Of a stretch of 37,130 nt of DNA, positions 1 through 8,575 are shown in pieces. The stretch is from assembly GCF_002837185.1 (NCBI RefSeq), contig NZ_KZ478028.1, positions 1-37,130 of the forward strand. The letters run 5' to 3'. The translations under genes and the position numbers were made by a program. Positions within the stretch are counted from its first letter, which is position 1. Each line of letters begins with the position of its first letter. The notes beneath the pieces were generated by a model that was not told the DNA's origin, searched no databases, and worked only from the letters and a program-made list of their open reading frames with translations. The stretch comes from Pseudomonas fluorescens (GTDB taxonomy: Bacteria; Pseudomonadota; Gammaproteobacteria; Pseudomonadales; Pseudomonadaceae).

Positions 1-1
1 A

Positions 2-49
2 TGGGCCATCCATGGCCCAGTGCGGCTAACCCGGCGTCCTGCCGGGTTA
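2..49. repeat. Two adjacent short palindromes at the left edge
   Basis: Positions 2-19 are TGGGCCAT-cc-ATGGCCCA. Positions 27-35 and 41-49 form a 9-bp stem (TAACCCGGC / GCCGGGTTA) around a 5-nt loop. There is no T-run on either strand, so these are hairpins, possibly the terminator of a gene outside the window. No gene is seen in 1-209. Confidence 0.45.
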
Positions 50-100
50 CCCACGGATTCAAGCCTGCGTTCGGCCAGCGTGGTTTAACGGGGCGCCTGA

Positions 101-148
101 GATCAAGATCAAAAGCAGATCAAGATCAAGGTCAAGGTCAAGGTCAAG
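101..148. repeat. Imperfect GATCAA/GGTCAA hexamer tandem repeat
   Basis: About eight copies of a 6-bp unit (GATCAA changing to GGTCAA), interrupted once at 113-117. On the minus strand it reads as a Leu-Asp repeat in an open frame, which is a by-product of the hexamer and not evidence of a gene. Confidence 0.7.
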
Positions 149-207
149 AGCGGCTCGCTTCGCATCGTGGTTAGCGTTGGCTGCTACAGCATTGTGTAGA
201 TAGCCAA

Positions 208-234
208 GGCTATCGGGAGCAAGCCCCCTCCCAC
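208..234 (-). repeat. REP element overlapping the 3' end of the AraC gene
   Basis: A Pseudomonas REP core (CTATCGGGAGCAAGCCCCCT, then CCCAC) in reverse orientation. The stop codon and last residues of the neighbouring regulator (PSWEGACSR) are encoded inside it, so the REP has probably replaced the original C-terminal end of that gene. Confidence 0.75.
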
Positions 235-1007
235 GAAGGTTGGGTGGCCTGCCGGTATTGCCTGGGCGTGAACCCTGTCGATGCCTTGAACTGTCGAGTG
301 AATGCACTGTGGTCGGTATAACCGCACTGCAACGCCACGTCGGTAATCGGCAGTTCGGTGTGCAGCAATCGGTGGGCATGCTCCAGCCGTACCTTCTGGA
401 TCATTTGCCGGGGCGTGAGGTGGAATACGCGCTTGCAGTAGCGCTCCAGCTGCGCCACGGAAATGCCGGCAATGCGCGTCAGCTCGCCGAGGGTGACACG
501 GCGGTTGAAGTGCGCGCGGATATGTTCGTCCACGGCCGCCAGGCGCTGGTAGGCGGGGTGGGTTTCGCTGGCCGATTGCAGGTCGAGCGAGATGCCGGCC
601 AGGCCGATGATCGCGCCGTCATCGTTATACAGCGGCCATTTGTGCGTCAGGCACCAACCCGGTTCGCGGCTGCCGTAAAGGTGCAGCTCAAGCTGGTCCT
701 CCAGCACCAGACCCTGCTGCAGCACACGCCGGTCCTGTTCGGTATAGCCCGGCCCCAGTTGTGCGGGGAATACGTCGGCGCTGGTCTTGCCCAGCAGCGG
801 CTGCAGTTGCCGCAGACCGCAGCGCTGCACCAGGGTGCGGTTGGCGAGCACGTAGCGGGCCTCGATGTCCTTGATGAAAATCGCCGCGTTGGGGATCACG
901 TCCAGCAACGGCAACAGCTGCGCCGCGCCCGTCAGCAACTGCTCGATGCTGTGGGGGCGACTGCCCTGCAAGAGACTCGCAAACACGTGCTGAACCATGA
1001 CCTTCAT
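210..1007 (-). CDS. PAS-AraC family transcriptional regulator
   Basis: A cytoplasmic DNA-binding regulator, probably controlling the divergent hydroxyproline operon. From the chosen ATG (265 aa), an N-terminal PAS-type sensor occupies about residues 35-130 (LLDVIPNAAIFIKD, then WPLYNDDGAIIGLAGISLD). A C-terminal AraC/XylS double helix-turn-helix follows at about 160-255, with the second helix region around DVALQCGYTDHSAFTRQFK. PAS-AraC proteins of this layout commonly sit beside amino-acid catabolic genes; the link to hydroxyproline is inferred from position only. The start is uncertain: a longer frame begins at 1046 and another ATG lies at 998; none has a strong ribosome site. The final residues are REP-encoded. 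Confidence 0.88.
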   Translation of the reverse strand: MKVMVQHVFASLLQGSRPHSIEQLLTGAAQLLPLLDVIPNAAIFIKDIEARYVLANRTLVQRCGLRQLQPLLGKTSADVFPAQLGPGYTEQDRRVLQQGLVLEDQLELHLYGSREPGWCLTHKWPLYNDDGAIIGLAGISLDLQSASETHPAYQRLAAVDEHIRAHFNRRVTLGELTRIAGISVAQLERYCKRVFHLTPRQMIQKVRLEHAHRLLHTELPITDVALQCGYTDHSAFTRQFKASTGFTPRQYRQATQPSWEGACSR

Positions 1008-1185
1008 CGCCCGTTTCTGACCCCGACGCCGAGCAGATTGCCCCATGCCCGAGACACTGTCGAGCGCTGAAAACTGTGCTGAATTCGTCGTCCATTCCGG
1101 CGCAAACCATCAATCGCCGCTCGCGCATCGGCATCACGATAGCGCCACTGCATGCCTATCCAATAACTCACAAGAAGGCGCCGCT

Positions 1186-2811
1186 ATGTCAGGCCAAGGC
1201 AAGTTCAAGAAACAGCTGTCATTGATGGACCTCACCTTTATCGGGTTGGGGGCCATCTTCGGTTCGGGTTGGTTGTTCGCCGCCAGTCATGTCTCTGCAA
1301 TTGCCGGTCCCGCCGGGATTATCTCCTGGCTCATCGGCGGCTTCGCGGTGCTGCTGTTGGGCATTGTCTACTGCGAACTCGGCGCCGCCCTGCCCCGTGC
1401 CGGTGGCGTGGTGCGTTACCCGGTGTATTCCCATGGCCCGCTGTTGGGCTATCTGATGGGTTTTATCACGCTGATCGCGTTTTCCAGCCTGGTGGCGATC
1501 GAGGTGGTCGCCTCGCGCCAATACGCGGCGGCGTGGTTTCCGGAACTGACCAAGGCCGGCTCCAGCGACCCCACCACCCTGGGCTGGCTGGTGCAGTTCG
1601 CGCTGCTGTGCCTGTTCTTCGTCCTCAACTACCGCAGCGTAAAGACCTTCGCCATCGCCAATAACCTGGTGAGCGTGTTCAAGTTCATCGTTCCGCTACT
1701 GGTGATCGGGGTGCTGTTCACCTTCTTCAAACCGGCAAACTTGCAGATGCACGGCTTTGCGCCGTTCGGGCTGTCGGGCATCGAGATGGCGGTGTCGGCC
1801 GGTGGGGTGATCTTTGCCTACCTGGGGCTCACGCCGATCATTTCGGTGGCCAGTGAAGTGAAGAACCCGCAACGTACCATTCCGATTGCGCTGATTCTCT
1901 CGGTACTGCTGTCGACCACGATCTACGTGCTGCTGCAAACCGCCTTTCTGGGTGGCGTGCCCACGGACATGCTCGCCGATGGCTGGGCGGGCATCAGCAA
2001 GCAATTGGCGTTGCCGTATCGCGATATCGCCCTGGCACTCGGCGTGGGCTGGCTGGCCTACCTGGTGGTGGCCGATGCGGTGATCTCGCCGAGCGGCTGC
2101 GGCAATATCTACATGAACGCCACGCCGCGCGTAGTGTACGGCTGGGCGCAGACCGGCACCTTTTTCAAGATTTTTACCCATATCGATGCGAAGTCCGGCA
2201 TCCCACGCCCGGCCCTGTGGCTGACCTTCGGCCTGTCGGTGTTCTGGACCCTGCCGTTTCCATCCTGGGAAGCGCTGATCAACGTGGTTTCCGCCGCGCT
2301 GATCCTGAGTTACGCCGTGGCCCCGGTCACCGTCGCTGCGCTGCGCCGCACGGCCCCGCAGTTGGCGCGCCCGTTCCGGGTCAAGGGCATGGCGGTACTG
2401 GGCCCGCTGTCGTTCATCACCGCCGCGCTGATCGTGTACTGGTCGGGCTGGAGCACGGTGTCCTGGTTGCTCGGCCTGCAAATCCTGATGTTCGGGGTGT
2501 ACCTGCTGTGCGCCCGCTGGGTGCCCACCGCGCACGTGAATCTCAAGCAGCAGGTGCGCTCGTCGGCCTGGCTGATCGGGTTCTATGCGCTGACCATCCT
2601 GCTCTCCAAGCTCGGCAGTTTCGGCGGCATCGGCCTCATCAGCCACCCGTTCGACACCGTCGTCGTGGCGGTCTGTGCCCTGGGCATCTACTACTGGGGC
2701 GCCGCCACCGGGGTACCGGCCCATCTGGTGCGCCTGGAAAGCGAGGACGATGAAAGCGAAGCCGTCAGTGACGCTCGTTACAGCCCCCCACTTTCTCCGG
2801 CCACCCACTGA
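1186..2811 (+). CDS. APC family amino acid permease (putative hydroxyproline uptake)
   Basis: An inner-membrane amino acid/proton symporter of 541 aa with about 12-14 hydrophobic segments. The N-terminal helix 1 region (FIGLGAIFGSGWLFAA) has the glycine-rich unwound segment typical of the amino acid-polyamine-organocation superfamily, and the protein resembles the aspartate:proton symporter (YveA-like) branch. The start at 1186 is chosen because GAAGG lies 7 nt upstream; the frame is open back to 1045 but that part overlaps the divergent promoter region. It is the first gene of the catabolic operon and its stop overlaps an ATG of the next frame. The substrate hydroxyproline is inferred from the four downstream enzymes. 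Confidence 0.9.
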   Translation: MSGQGKFKKQLSLMDLTFIGLGAIFGSGWLFAASHVSAIAGPAGIISWLIGGFAVLLLGIVYCELGAALPRAGGVVRYPVYSHGPLLGYLMGFITLIAFSSLVAIEVVASRQYAAAWFPELTKAGSSDPTTLGWLVQFALLCLFFVLNYRSVKTFAIANNLVSVFKFIVPLLVIGVLFTFFKPANLQMHGFAPFGLSGIEMAVSAGGVIFAYLGLTPIISVASEVKNPQRTIPIALILSVLLSTTIYVLLQTAFLGGVPTDMLADGWAGISKQLALPYRDIALALGVGWLAYLVVADAVISPSGCGNIYMNATPRVVYGWAQTGTFFKIFTHIDAKSGIPRPALWLTFGLSVFWTLPFPSWEALINVVSAALILSYAVAPVTVAALRRTAPQLARPFRVKGMAVLGPLSFITAALIVYWSGWSTVSWLLGLQILMFGVYLLCARWVPTAHVNLKQQVRSSAWLIGFYALTILLSKLGSFGGIGLISHPFDTVVVAVCALGIYYWGAATGVPAHLVRLESEDDESEAVSDARYSPPLSPATH

Positions 2812-2822
2812 TGGAGCCTTGC

Positions 2823-3749
2823 ATGAAACGCCTGCACGTTATCGACTCCCACACCGGCGGCGAACCCACACGCCTGGTCATGAATGGCTTCCCCACGCTG
2901 GCCGGCGCCACGCTCGCCGATCAACTTGACGACCTGCGCAACCACCACGATCAATGGCGCCGCGCCTGCCTGCTGGAACCGCGCGGCAACGATGTGCTGG
3001 TGGGGGCGCTGTATTGCGCGCCGGTCACCCCGGGCGCGACCTGTGGCGTGATCTTTTTCAACAACGCCGGCTACCTCGGCATGTGCGGCCACGGCACCCT
3101 CGGCCTGGTTGCCTCGCTGCACTACCTGGGGCTGATCGAGCCGGGCGTGCACACCCTCGACACACCGGTGGGCCCGGTGACGGCCACGCTGCACGCCGAC
3201 GGCACGGTGACCCTGCGCAATGTCCCCGCCTATCGCTATCGTCGCCAGGTCGCGGTGCAGGTGCCCGGCCACGGCGAGGTCGTGGGTGATATTGCCTGGG
3301 GCGGCAACTGGTTTTTCCTGGTGTCCGACCACGGTCAGGCGCTGCAGATGAGCAACGTCGACGCCCTCACCGACTATACCTGGGCCATGCTCAAGGCCCT
3401 TGAAGCCCAGGGAATACACGGCGAAGACGGCGCGCTGATCGACCACATCGAACTGTTCGCCGATGACACCGAGGCCGACAGCCGCAACTTCGTGATGTGC
3501 CCCGGCAAGGCCTATGACCGCTCTCCCTGCGGCACCGGCACCAGCGCCAAGCTCGCCTGCCTGGCGGCCGACGGCAAACTCGGCGCCGGTGAGCCCTGGG
3601 TCCAGGCCAGCATCACCGGCAGTCAATTCCAGGCGCGCTATGAATGGGACGGCGAACGCATACGCCCGTTCATCACCGGCCGTGCCCACATGACCGCCGA
3701 CAGCACGTTGTTGATCGACGAGCAGGACCCGTTTGCCTGGGGCATCTGA
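2823..3749 (+). CDS. lhpA: 4-hydroxyproline 2-epimerase
   Basis: Interconverts trans-4-hydroxy-L-proline and cis-4-hydroxy-D-proline, the first intracellular step of hydroxyproline breakdown. It is a 308-aa, cofactor-independent member of the proline racemase family. The two catalytic cysteines are visible: Cys88 in GYLGMCGHGTLG and Cys236 in RSPCGTGTSAKLACL, at the positions known for the P. putida enzyme. The second catalytic site is Cys, as in the racemases/epimerases, and not Thr as in the dehydratases. The ATG at 2823 is preferred over that at 2811 because GGAG lies just upstream and the protein then begins MKRLHVIDSHTGGEPTR, as in its relatives. It lies 11 nt after the permease stop. 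Confidence 0.96.
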   Translation: MKRLHVIDSHTGGEPTRLVMNGFPTLAGATLADQLDDLRNHHDQWRRACLLEPRGNDVLVGALYCAPVTPGATCGVIFFNNAGYLGMCGHGTLGLVASLHYLGLIEPGVHTLDTPVGPVTATLHADGTVTLRNVPAYRYRRQVAVQVPGHGEVVGDIAWGGNWFFLVSDHGQALQMSNVDALTDYTWAMLKALEAQGIHGEDGALIDHIELFADDTEADSRNFVMCPGKAYDRSPCGTGTSAKLACLAADGKLGAGEPWVQASITGSQFQARYEWDGERIRPFITGRAHMTADSTLLIDEQDPFAWGI

Positions 3750-3786
3750 GCCCTTCCCCACTACTCAATACCAAGGAGTCAGCACC

Positions 3787-4734
3787 ATGAGCGACAACCT
3801 CTTCACCGGCTGCATGCCCGCCCTGATGACGCCGTGCACCGCCGCACGCAAACCGGACTTCGACGCCCTGGTGGCCAAGGGTCGCGAACTGATCGATATC
3901 GGCATGAGCGCCGTGGTGTATTGCGGCTCCATGGGCGACTGGCCGCTGCTCACCGAAGCCGAGCGCCAGGAAGGCGTGGCGCGCCTGGTGGCCGCTGGCG
4001 TACCGACCATCGTCGGCACCGGGGCGGTCAACAGCCGTGAGGCCGTGGCTCACGCCGCGCATGCCGCCAGGGTCGGCGCGCATGGCTTGATGGTGATTCC
4101 GCGTGTGCTGTCCCGTGGTGCCTCGGCTACCGCACAAAAGGCCCACTTCGCGGCGATCCTCAAGGCGGCGCCCAACCTGCCGGCGGTGATCTACAACAGC
4201 CCGTACTACGGTTTCGCCACCCGCGCCGAGCTGTTCTTCGAACTGCGCCGCGAGTACCCGAACCTGATCGGCTTCAAGGAATTCGGCGGCGCCGCCGACC
4301 TGCGCTATGCGGCGGAAAACATTACCTCCCAGGACGATGACGTGACGCTGATGGTGGGTGTCGACACCCAGGTGGTGCACGGTTTTGTCAATTGCAACGC
4401 CACCGGCGCCATCACCGGCATCGGCAACGCGCTGCCCCGCGAAGTGCTGCAACTGGTAGCGCTGAGCAAGCTGGCCGCCACGGGCGATGCCAAGGCCCGG
4501 CGCCAGGCTCGCGAGCTGGAAGCCGCGCTGGCGGTACTGTCCTCGTTCGACGAAGGCTGCGACCTGGTGCTGTATTACAAACACTTGATGGTACTCAACG
4601 GCGACCAGGGCTACGCCCTGCACTTCAACGAAACCGATGTGCTCAGCGACGCTCAGCGACGCTATGCCGAGCAACAGTACGCGCTGTTCCGCCAGTGGTA
4701 CGCCAACTGGTCGGCCGAGCAGAACGTCGACTGA
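3787..4734 (+). CDS. lhpC: 1-pyrroline-4-hydroxy-2-carboxylate deaminase (DHDPS/NAL family)
   Basis: A cytosolic class I aldolase-fold enzyme of 315 aa. In hydroxyproline catabolism this family dehydrates and deaminates 1-pyrroline-4-hydroxy-2-carboxylate to alpha-ketoglutarate semialdehyde. Tyr136 (VIYNSPYYGF) and the Schiff-base Lys164 (IGFKEFGG) align with the catalytic pair of dihydrodipicolinate synthase, while the usual GTTGE loop reads GSMGDWP, which argues against true DapA. AAGGAG at 3773-3778 sets the start 8 nt downstream. It lies between the epimerase and the semialdehyde dehydrogenase, in the order seen in other pseudomonads, so the functional call rests on both family and context. 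Confidence 0.92.
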   Translation: MSDNLFTGCMPALMTPCTAARKPDFDALVAKGRELIDIGMSAVVYCGSMGDWPLLTEAERQEGVARLVAAGVPTIVGTGAVNSREAVAHAAHAARVGAHGLMVIPRVLSRGASATAQKAHFAAILKAAPNLPAVIYNSPYYGFATRAELFFELRREYPNLIGFKEFGGAADLRYAAENITSQDDDVTLMVGVDTQVVHGFVNCNATGAITGIGNALPREVLQLVALSKLAATGDAKARRQARELEAALAVLSSFDEGCDLVLYYKHLMVLNGDQGYALHFNETDVLSDAQRRYAEQQYALFRQWYANWSAEQNVD

Positions 4735-4794
4735 TCCCTGTGCCGAGGGAGTTTGCTCCCCCGCCACACCCACCTTTGTTTCCAGGATGATCCC

Positions 4795-6366
4795 ATGACT
4801 CTGACGGGCAAGATGCTGATCGGTCAGCACTCCCTTTCCGGCACGCGCGAGGCGATCCGGGCCATTGATCCAGCCACGGGCACGCCGCTGGAGCCTGCCT
4901 ATGCCGGCGCCGATCGCCAACAGGTCGAGCAGGCCTGCGCACTGGCAGGGTCCGCGTTGGATACTTACCGCGAAACCTCCCTGGCCGCCCGCGCCACGTT
5001 TCTCGAGACCATCGCCGACAACATCGAAGCCTTGGGTGACGCGCTGATCGAACGCGCCGTCGCCGAAACCGGCCTGCCCCGTGCGCGTATCCAGGGCGAA
5101 CGCGGCCGCACCTGCGGGCAGTTGCGCACCTTCGCCCGCACCGTGCGCCTGGGCGAATGGCTGGACGTACGCGTAGACACCGCGCAACCCCAGCGCCAAC
5201 CCCTGCCCCGTGCAGACCTGCGCCAACGCCACATCGCCCTGGGCCCGGTGGCGGTGTTCGGCGCCAGCAACTTCCCCCTGGCCTTCTCGGTGGCGGGCGG
5301 CGATACCGCGTCGGCACTGGCCGCCGGTTGCCCGGTGATCGTCAAGGCGCACGCGGCCCACCCCGGCACCAGTGAACTGGTGGGCCGCGCCATCGCCCAG
5401 GCGGTGCACCACTGCGGCTTGCCGGACGGCACATTTTCTCTGCTCTACGACGCCGGGCATGACGTGGGAGTTGCGCTGGTGACCGACCCCCGTATCAAGG
5501 CGGTAGGCTTCACCGGCTCGCGTGCTGGCGGTATTGCCTTGTGCCAGGCGGCCCAGGCGCGCCCGGAACCGATTCCGGTGTATGCGGAAATGAGTTCGAT
5601 CAACCCGGTGTACCTGTTTGCGGCTGCGCTGCGCGCACGGGGCGACGCGCTGGCTGAGGGTTTTATCGCCTCTCTGACCCAGGGCGCCGGCCAGTTCTGC
5701 ACCAATCCGGGCCTGGTGATCGCGGTGCAGGACGCCGCCCTGGACCGCTTTATCACCCGCGCCAGCGACGCGCTGCAGCGCTGCCCGGCCCAGACCATGC
5801 TCACTCGCGGTATCTTCAAGGCTTACAAAAGCGGGGTCGACAGCTTGACCCAGCATGCGCGGGTCGCCGCAAAGGGCTTGTTGCCCACCGGACCGAACCA
5901 GGGCCAGGCCCACCTGTTCGTGACCCAGGCCCAGGCTTTTCTCGGCAACCCACATTTGCAAGCCGAAGTCTTCGGCGCAGCCGCGCTGGTGGTGCAGTGC
6001 AGCGATGCCGAGCAGGTGCGCCAGGTGTCCGAACACCTGGAAGGCCAGCTCACCGCCACCCTGCATCTGGACGACGATGACCTGCCGCAGGCACAAGCCT
6101 TGCTGCCGGTGCTGGAGCGCAAGGCCGGTCGCCTGCTGGTCAACGGCTGGCCGACGGGCGTGGAAGTGTGCGATGCCATGGTGCATGGCGGGCCGTTCCC
6201 GGCCACCTCGGATGCGCGCAGCACCTCGGTGGGTACGGCAGCGATCCTGCGATTCCTGCGCCCGGTGTGCTATCAGGATTTCCCGGACGCATTGCTGCCC
6301 AGCGCCTTGCAGCACGGCAACCCGTTGCTGCTGCGGCGCTTGCTCGACGGCCGGAGAGAGGCATAA
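4795..6366 (+). CDS. Alpha-ketoglutarate semialdehyde dehydrogenase
   Basis: Oxidises 2,5-dioxopentanoate to 2-oxoglutarate with NAD(P)+, the last step of the pathway and the entry into the TCA cycle. It is 523 aa, the long form typical of the hydroxyproline-type enzyme (LhpG-like). The aldehyde dehydrogenase catalytic set is present: Asn159 in GASNFPLAFS, Lys184 in PVIVKAHA, Glu265 in VYAEMSSINP and Cys302 in GAGQFCTNPG. The cofactor-fold glycine motif is FTGSRAGG. The start ATG follows CCAGGA; the preceding gap of 60 nt has no hairpin, so co-transcription with the deaminase is likely. Three nucleotides separate its stop from the next ATG. Confidence 0.94.
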   Translation: MTLTGKMLIGQHSLSGTREAIRAIDPATGTPLEPAYAGADRQQVEQACALAGSALDTYRETSLAARATFLETIADNIEALGDALIERAVAETGLPRARIQGERGRTCGQLRTFARTVRLGEWLDVRVDTAQPQRQPLPRADLRQRHIALGPVAVFGASNFPLAFSVAGGDTASALAAGCPVIVKAHAAHPGTSELVGRAIAQAVHHCGLPDGTFSLLYDAGHDVGVALVTDPRIKAVGFTGSRAGGIALCQAAQARPEPIPVYAEMSSINPVYLFAAALRARGDALAEGFIASLTQGAGQFCTNPGLVIAVQDAALDRFITRASDALQRCPAQTMLTRGIFKAYKSGVDSLTQHARVAAKGLLPTGPNQGQAHLFVTQAQAFLGNPHLQAEVFGAAALVVQCSDAEQVRQVSEHLEGQLTATLHLDDDDLPQAQALLPVLERKAGRLLVNGWPTGVEVCDAMVHGGPFPATSDARSTSVGTAAILRFLRPVCYQDFPDALLPSALQHGNPLLLRRLLDGRREA

Positions 6367-6369
6367 GTG

Positions 6370-7617
6370 ATGGCCGATCCCCATTCAGCGGACATCGTCG
6401 TGATCGGCGCCGGCATCATCGGCGTTGCCTGCGCCTTGCAACTGGCGCGACAAGGGCGGCAAGTGCTGGTGATCGACGCGCAGGCACCCGGTATGGGCGC
6501 CTCCTACGGCAACGCCGGGCACCTGGCCACCGAGCAGGTATTTCCCATCGCCGACCTGTCGATCCTCAAGCGCCTGCCGGCCATGTTGCTCGATCCCATG
6601 GGCCCGCTGCGCCTGGACTGGACCTACCTGCCCCGCGCCCTGCCCTGGTTCATGCGCTTGCTGCTGAATCTGCGGCCGACACGCTATCGGCGCACTGTCG
6701 CCGGCATTCGCGCGTTGAATGAAGCCAGCCTGGGCGCTTGGCAGCGTTTGTTGGGCTCTATCGGGCAACCGCAGCTGCTGCGCGAAGACGGTTCGCTGCT
6801 GGTCTTCGAGCACGCCGAATCCCGCGCGGCGTTGGATGCCTTGCACCAACGGATGCAGCAGCAAGGCGTGCCCGTGGCGTTCTGGTCGGCGCAAGCGGTA
6901 CGCACGGCGGCGCCGCAGTTGAGCGAGGCGATACGGGGCGGCTTGTTTTTTCCGGGCACCGGGCATTTTCTCGACCCGTTCGCAGTGGTCGGCGAGTTGG
7001 TGAACGCGGCCAGGGCCTTGGGTGTGACCTTTCTGCAACAACGCGTCGTGGATGGCCGCGTGGATAATGACGGTGTGTCATTGATGACGGATCACAGCGT
7101 AGTCACCACGCGCCAGGTCCTGATCGCCTGCGGCGCTCACTCGGCTCATCTCACCGCCGCCCTCACCGGCAAGCACGTGCCGCTGGACACCGAGCGCGGC
7201 TACCACCTGATGCTGCCCCACGAACACCAGCGCCTGCCCTTCGCCGTCACCTCACTGGAACGCAAATTCATCATGACCCCCATGGCCGACGGCCTGCGTC
7301 TGGCCGGCACCGTGGAATTCGCCGGCCTGGAACGTCCGGCGAATATGCAGCGGGCGTGGCAGTTGCACCGTTTGAGCGACGGCCTGTTCCGCCAGCCGCT
7401 GAATGCCGCTGACGCCACACCGTGGATGGGCTTTCGACCTTCCCTGCCCGACTCATTGCCGATCATCGACCGGGTATGCGACGGCAAGGTGCTGCTTGCG
7501 TTCGGTCATCAGCATCTGGGGTTGACCCAGGCGGCGGTGACGGCGGAAAAAATCGCCGGGCTGGCAGGCGGTGAGGCGGTGCCGGGATTGCAGGCGTATC
7601 GATTGGAGCGGTTTTGA
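6370..7617 (+). CDS. FAD-dependent D-hydroxyproline dehydrogenase (DAO family)
   Basis: Expected to oxidise cis-4-hydroxy-D-proline to 1-pyrroline-4-hydroxy-2-carboxylate, linking the epimerase to the deaminase. It is a 415-aa single-subunit D-amino-acid-oxidase/DadA-like flavoprotein. The N-terminal dinucleotide fold VVIGAGIIGVACALQLA is at about residues 9-25, and FAD-binding motif GMGASYGNAGH follows. The C-terminal FAD motif lies around LLAFGHQHLGLTQA. The single-polypeptide form corresponds to the P. putida HypO type and not to the three-subunit P. aeruginosa type. GGAGAG at 6353-6358 serves ATG 6370; an in-frame GTG at 6367 is equally spaced. It is the last gene of the operon. Confidence 0.92.
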   Translation: MADPHSADIVVIGAGIIGVACALQLARQGRQVLVIDAQAPGMGASYGNAGHLATEQVFPIADLSILKRLPAMLLDPMGPLRLDWTYLPRALPWFMRLLLNLRPTRYRRTVAGIRALNEASLGAWQRLLGSIGQPQLLREDGSLLVFEHAESRAALDALHQRMQQQGVPVAFWSAQAVRTAAPQLSEAIRGGLFFPGTGHFLDPFAVVGELVNAARALGVTFLQQRVVDGRVDNDGVSLMTDHSVVTTRQVLIACGAHSAHLTAALTGKHVPLDTERGYHLMLPHEHQRLPFAVTSLERKFIMTPMADGLRLAGTVEFAGLERPANMQRAWQLHRLSDGLFRQPLNAADATPWMGFRPSLPDSLPIIDRVCDGKVLLAFGHQHLGLTQAAVTAEKIAGLAGGEAVPGLQAYRLERF

Positions 7618-7620
7618 TAA

Positions 7621-7636
7621 AGCCCTTAACAGGGCT
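7621..7636. terminator. Small hairpin between convergent genes
   Basis: A perfect 6-bp stem AGCCCT / AGGGCT with a TAAC loop lies between the D-hydroxyproline dehydrogenase and the leftward ADP-ribosylglycohydrolase, and overlaps the stop codon of the latter. There is no clear T-run, so termination is only suggested. Confidence 0.4.
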
Positions 7637-8543
7637 GATTCGAGGAGGCCGCGAATAATGCATCGGCGGTGTCCTGGATATCGTCGCACTGGCAGAGCGT
7701 GTTCAGCCAACCGATGGGGATCCCATGGACACCATAATGTGCACCGGCCAACTGCCCCACGATAGCGGCGGTCGTGTCGGCATCATCCCCCAGGTTGGCC
7801 GCAGCGAGTACCGCTTCGGCAAAACTTGCGGTGTGCTCGAAACACCAGAACGCCGCTTCCAAGGACGCGACCGCATAACCTGATCCTGTAATGTCTGCCT
7901 GGGCCTTGTCGCGATACTCACCACGGGCGATCGCCATGACCTTGGGCGCCGACAACGCGCTGTCCTCCAGGCGCAGCACTTCATTCTTCGGCGCACCGCT
8001 CAAGGCCCTGCTCATCGCCTCGGCCAGCAGCACGCAGCATTCGATAGCCTCTTGGGCGGCGTGAGTAGTACGCGAACTGAGCGCGCTGAATCGGCGGATG
8101 CTTTCCAGGTCTGGAAAGTAAAACAGCACCACAGGCGCGAGTCGCATCATCGAACCATTACCGGCCGAATACGGGTCGGTGGAACCGGAAAACGCCTCGC
8201 CATTGCGCTCGAATGACGCCAGCGCTTCACGCACCGTCATGCCGATATCGAAGCATTCACCGGTCGAGCTCAAGTAGCCCCACTTCCACCAGTTCAGATA
8301 ACGCCCCATCTGATCCGCTGCGTCAAAACCGCCCTTGCGCAGCAGGCTCTCGGCCAGGCACAGCGCCATGGAGGTGTCGTCGGTCCATTGGCCCGGTTGG
8401 AGGTTGAACGGCCCGCCGCCGACCATATCGGTGACGGGCGAAAAGGTGCCCCTGGGCATGAACTCAACCGTGGTGCCTACCGCGTCGCCACAGGCCAGCC
8501 CAAGCAAGCTGCCGCGATAACGATCCAAAAGCGTGATGTCCAT
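7626..8543 (-). CDS. ADP-ribosylglycohydrolase family protein
   Basis: A 305-aa member of the DraG/ARH family, which cleaves ADP-ribose from proteins or nucleic acid or hydrolyses related ADP-ribosyl compounds with two Mg2+ ions. The family metal-binding motifs are present: an N-terminal GLACGDAVG, GQWTDDTSMALCLAESL, and a C-terminal NLGDDADTTAAIVGQLAGAHYG. The internal ATG at 8543 is preferred because GGGAGG lies immediately upstream and MDITLLDRYRGSLLG matches the usual family start. An upstream ATG (8564) would add seven residues. No ADP-ribosyltransferase or dinitrogenase gene is seen nearby, so the substrate is unknown. Confidence 0.9.
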   Translation of the reverse strand: MDITLLDRYRGSLLGLACGDAVGTTVEFMPRGTFSPVTDMVGGGPFNLQPGQWTDDTSMALCLAESLLRKGGFDAADQMGRYLNWWKWGYLSSTGECFDIGMTVREALASFERNGEAFSGSTDPYSAGNGSMMRLAPVVLFYFPDLESIRRFSALSSRTTHAAQEAIECCVLLAEAMSRALSGAPKNEVLRLEDSALSAPKVMAIARGEYRDKAQADITGSGYAVASLEAAFWCFEHTASFAEAVLAAANLGDDADTTAAIVGQLAGAHYGVHGIPIGWLNTLCQCDDIQDTADALFAASSNQPC

Positions 8544-8575
8544 CAACCCTCCCTGAGAAAACATTGCCCCCCCTA

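Noticed and set aside
101..148. Possible CRISPR-like array
   Set aside because: The repeat unit is only 6 bp with no spacers.
59..379. Minus-strand frame with a Leu-Asp repeat
   Set aside because: The repeat is the translation of a DNA hexamer tandem, the frame crosses a REP and the AraC gene, and there is no ribosome site.
2778..3761. 327-codon antisense frame over the epimerase
   Set aside because: Same composition artefact; the sense strand encodes the epimerase with both catalytic cysteines.
3673..6384. 903-codon antisense frame opposite the hydroxyproline enzymes
   Set aside because: Long open antisense frames are common in GC-rich genes; the opposite strand has clear enzyme families with catalytic residues, and this translation resembles nothing.
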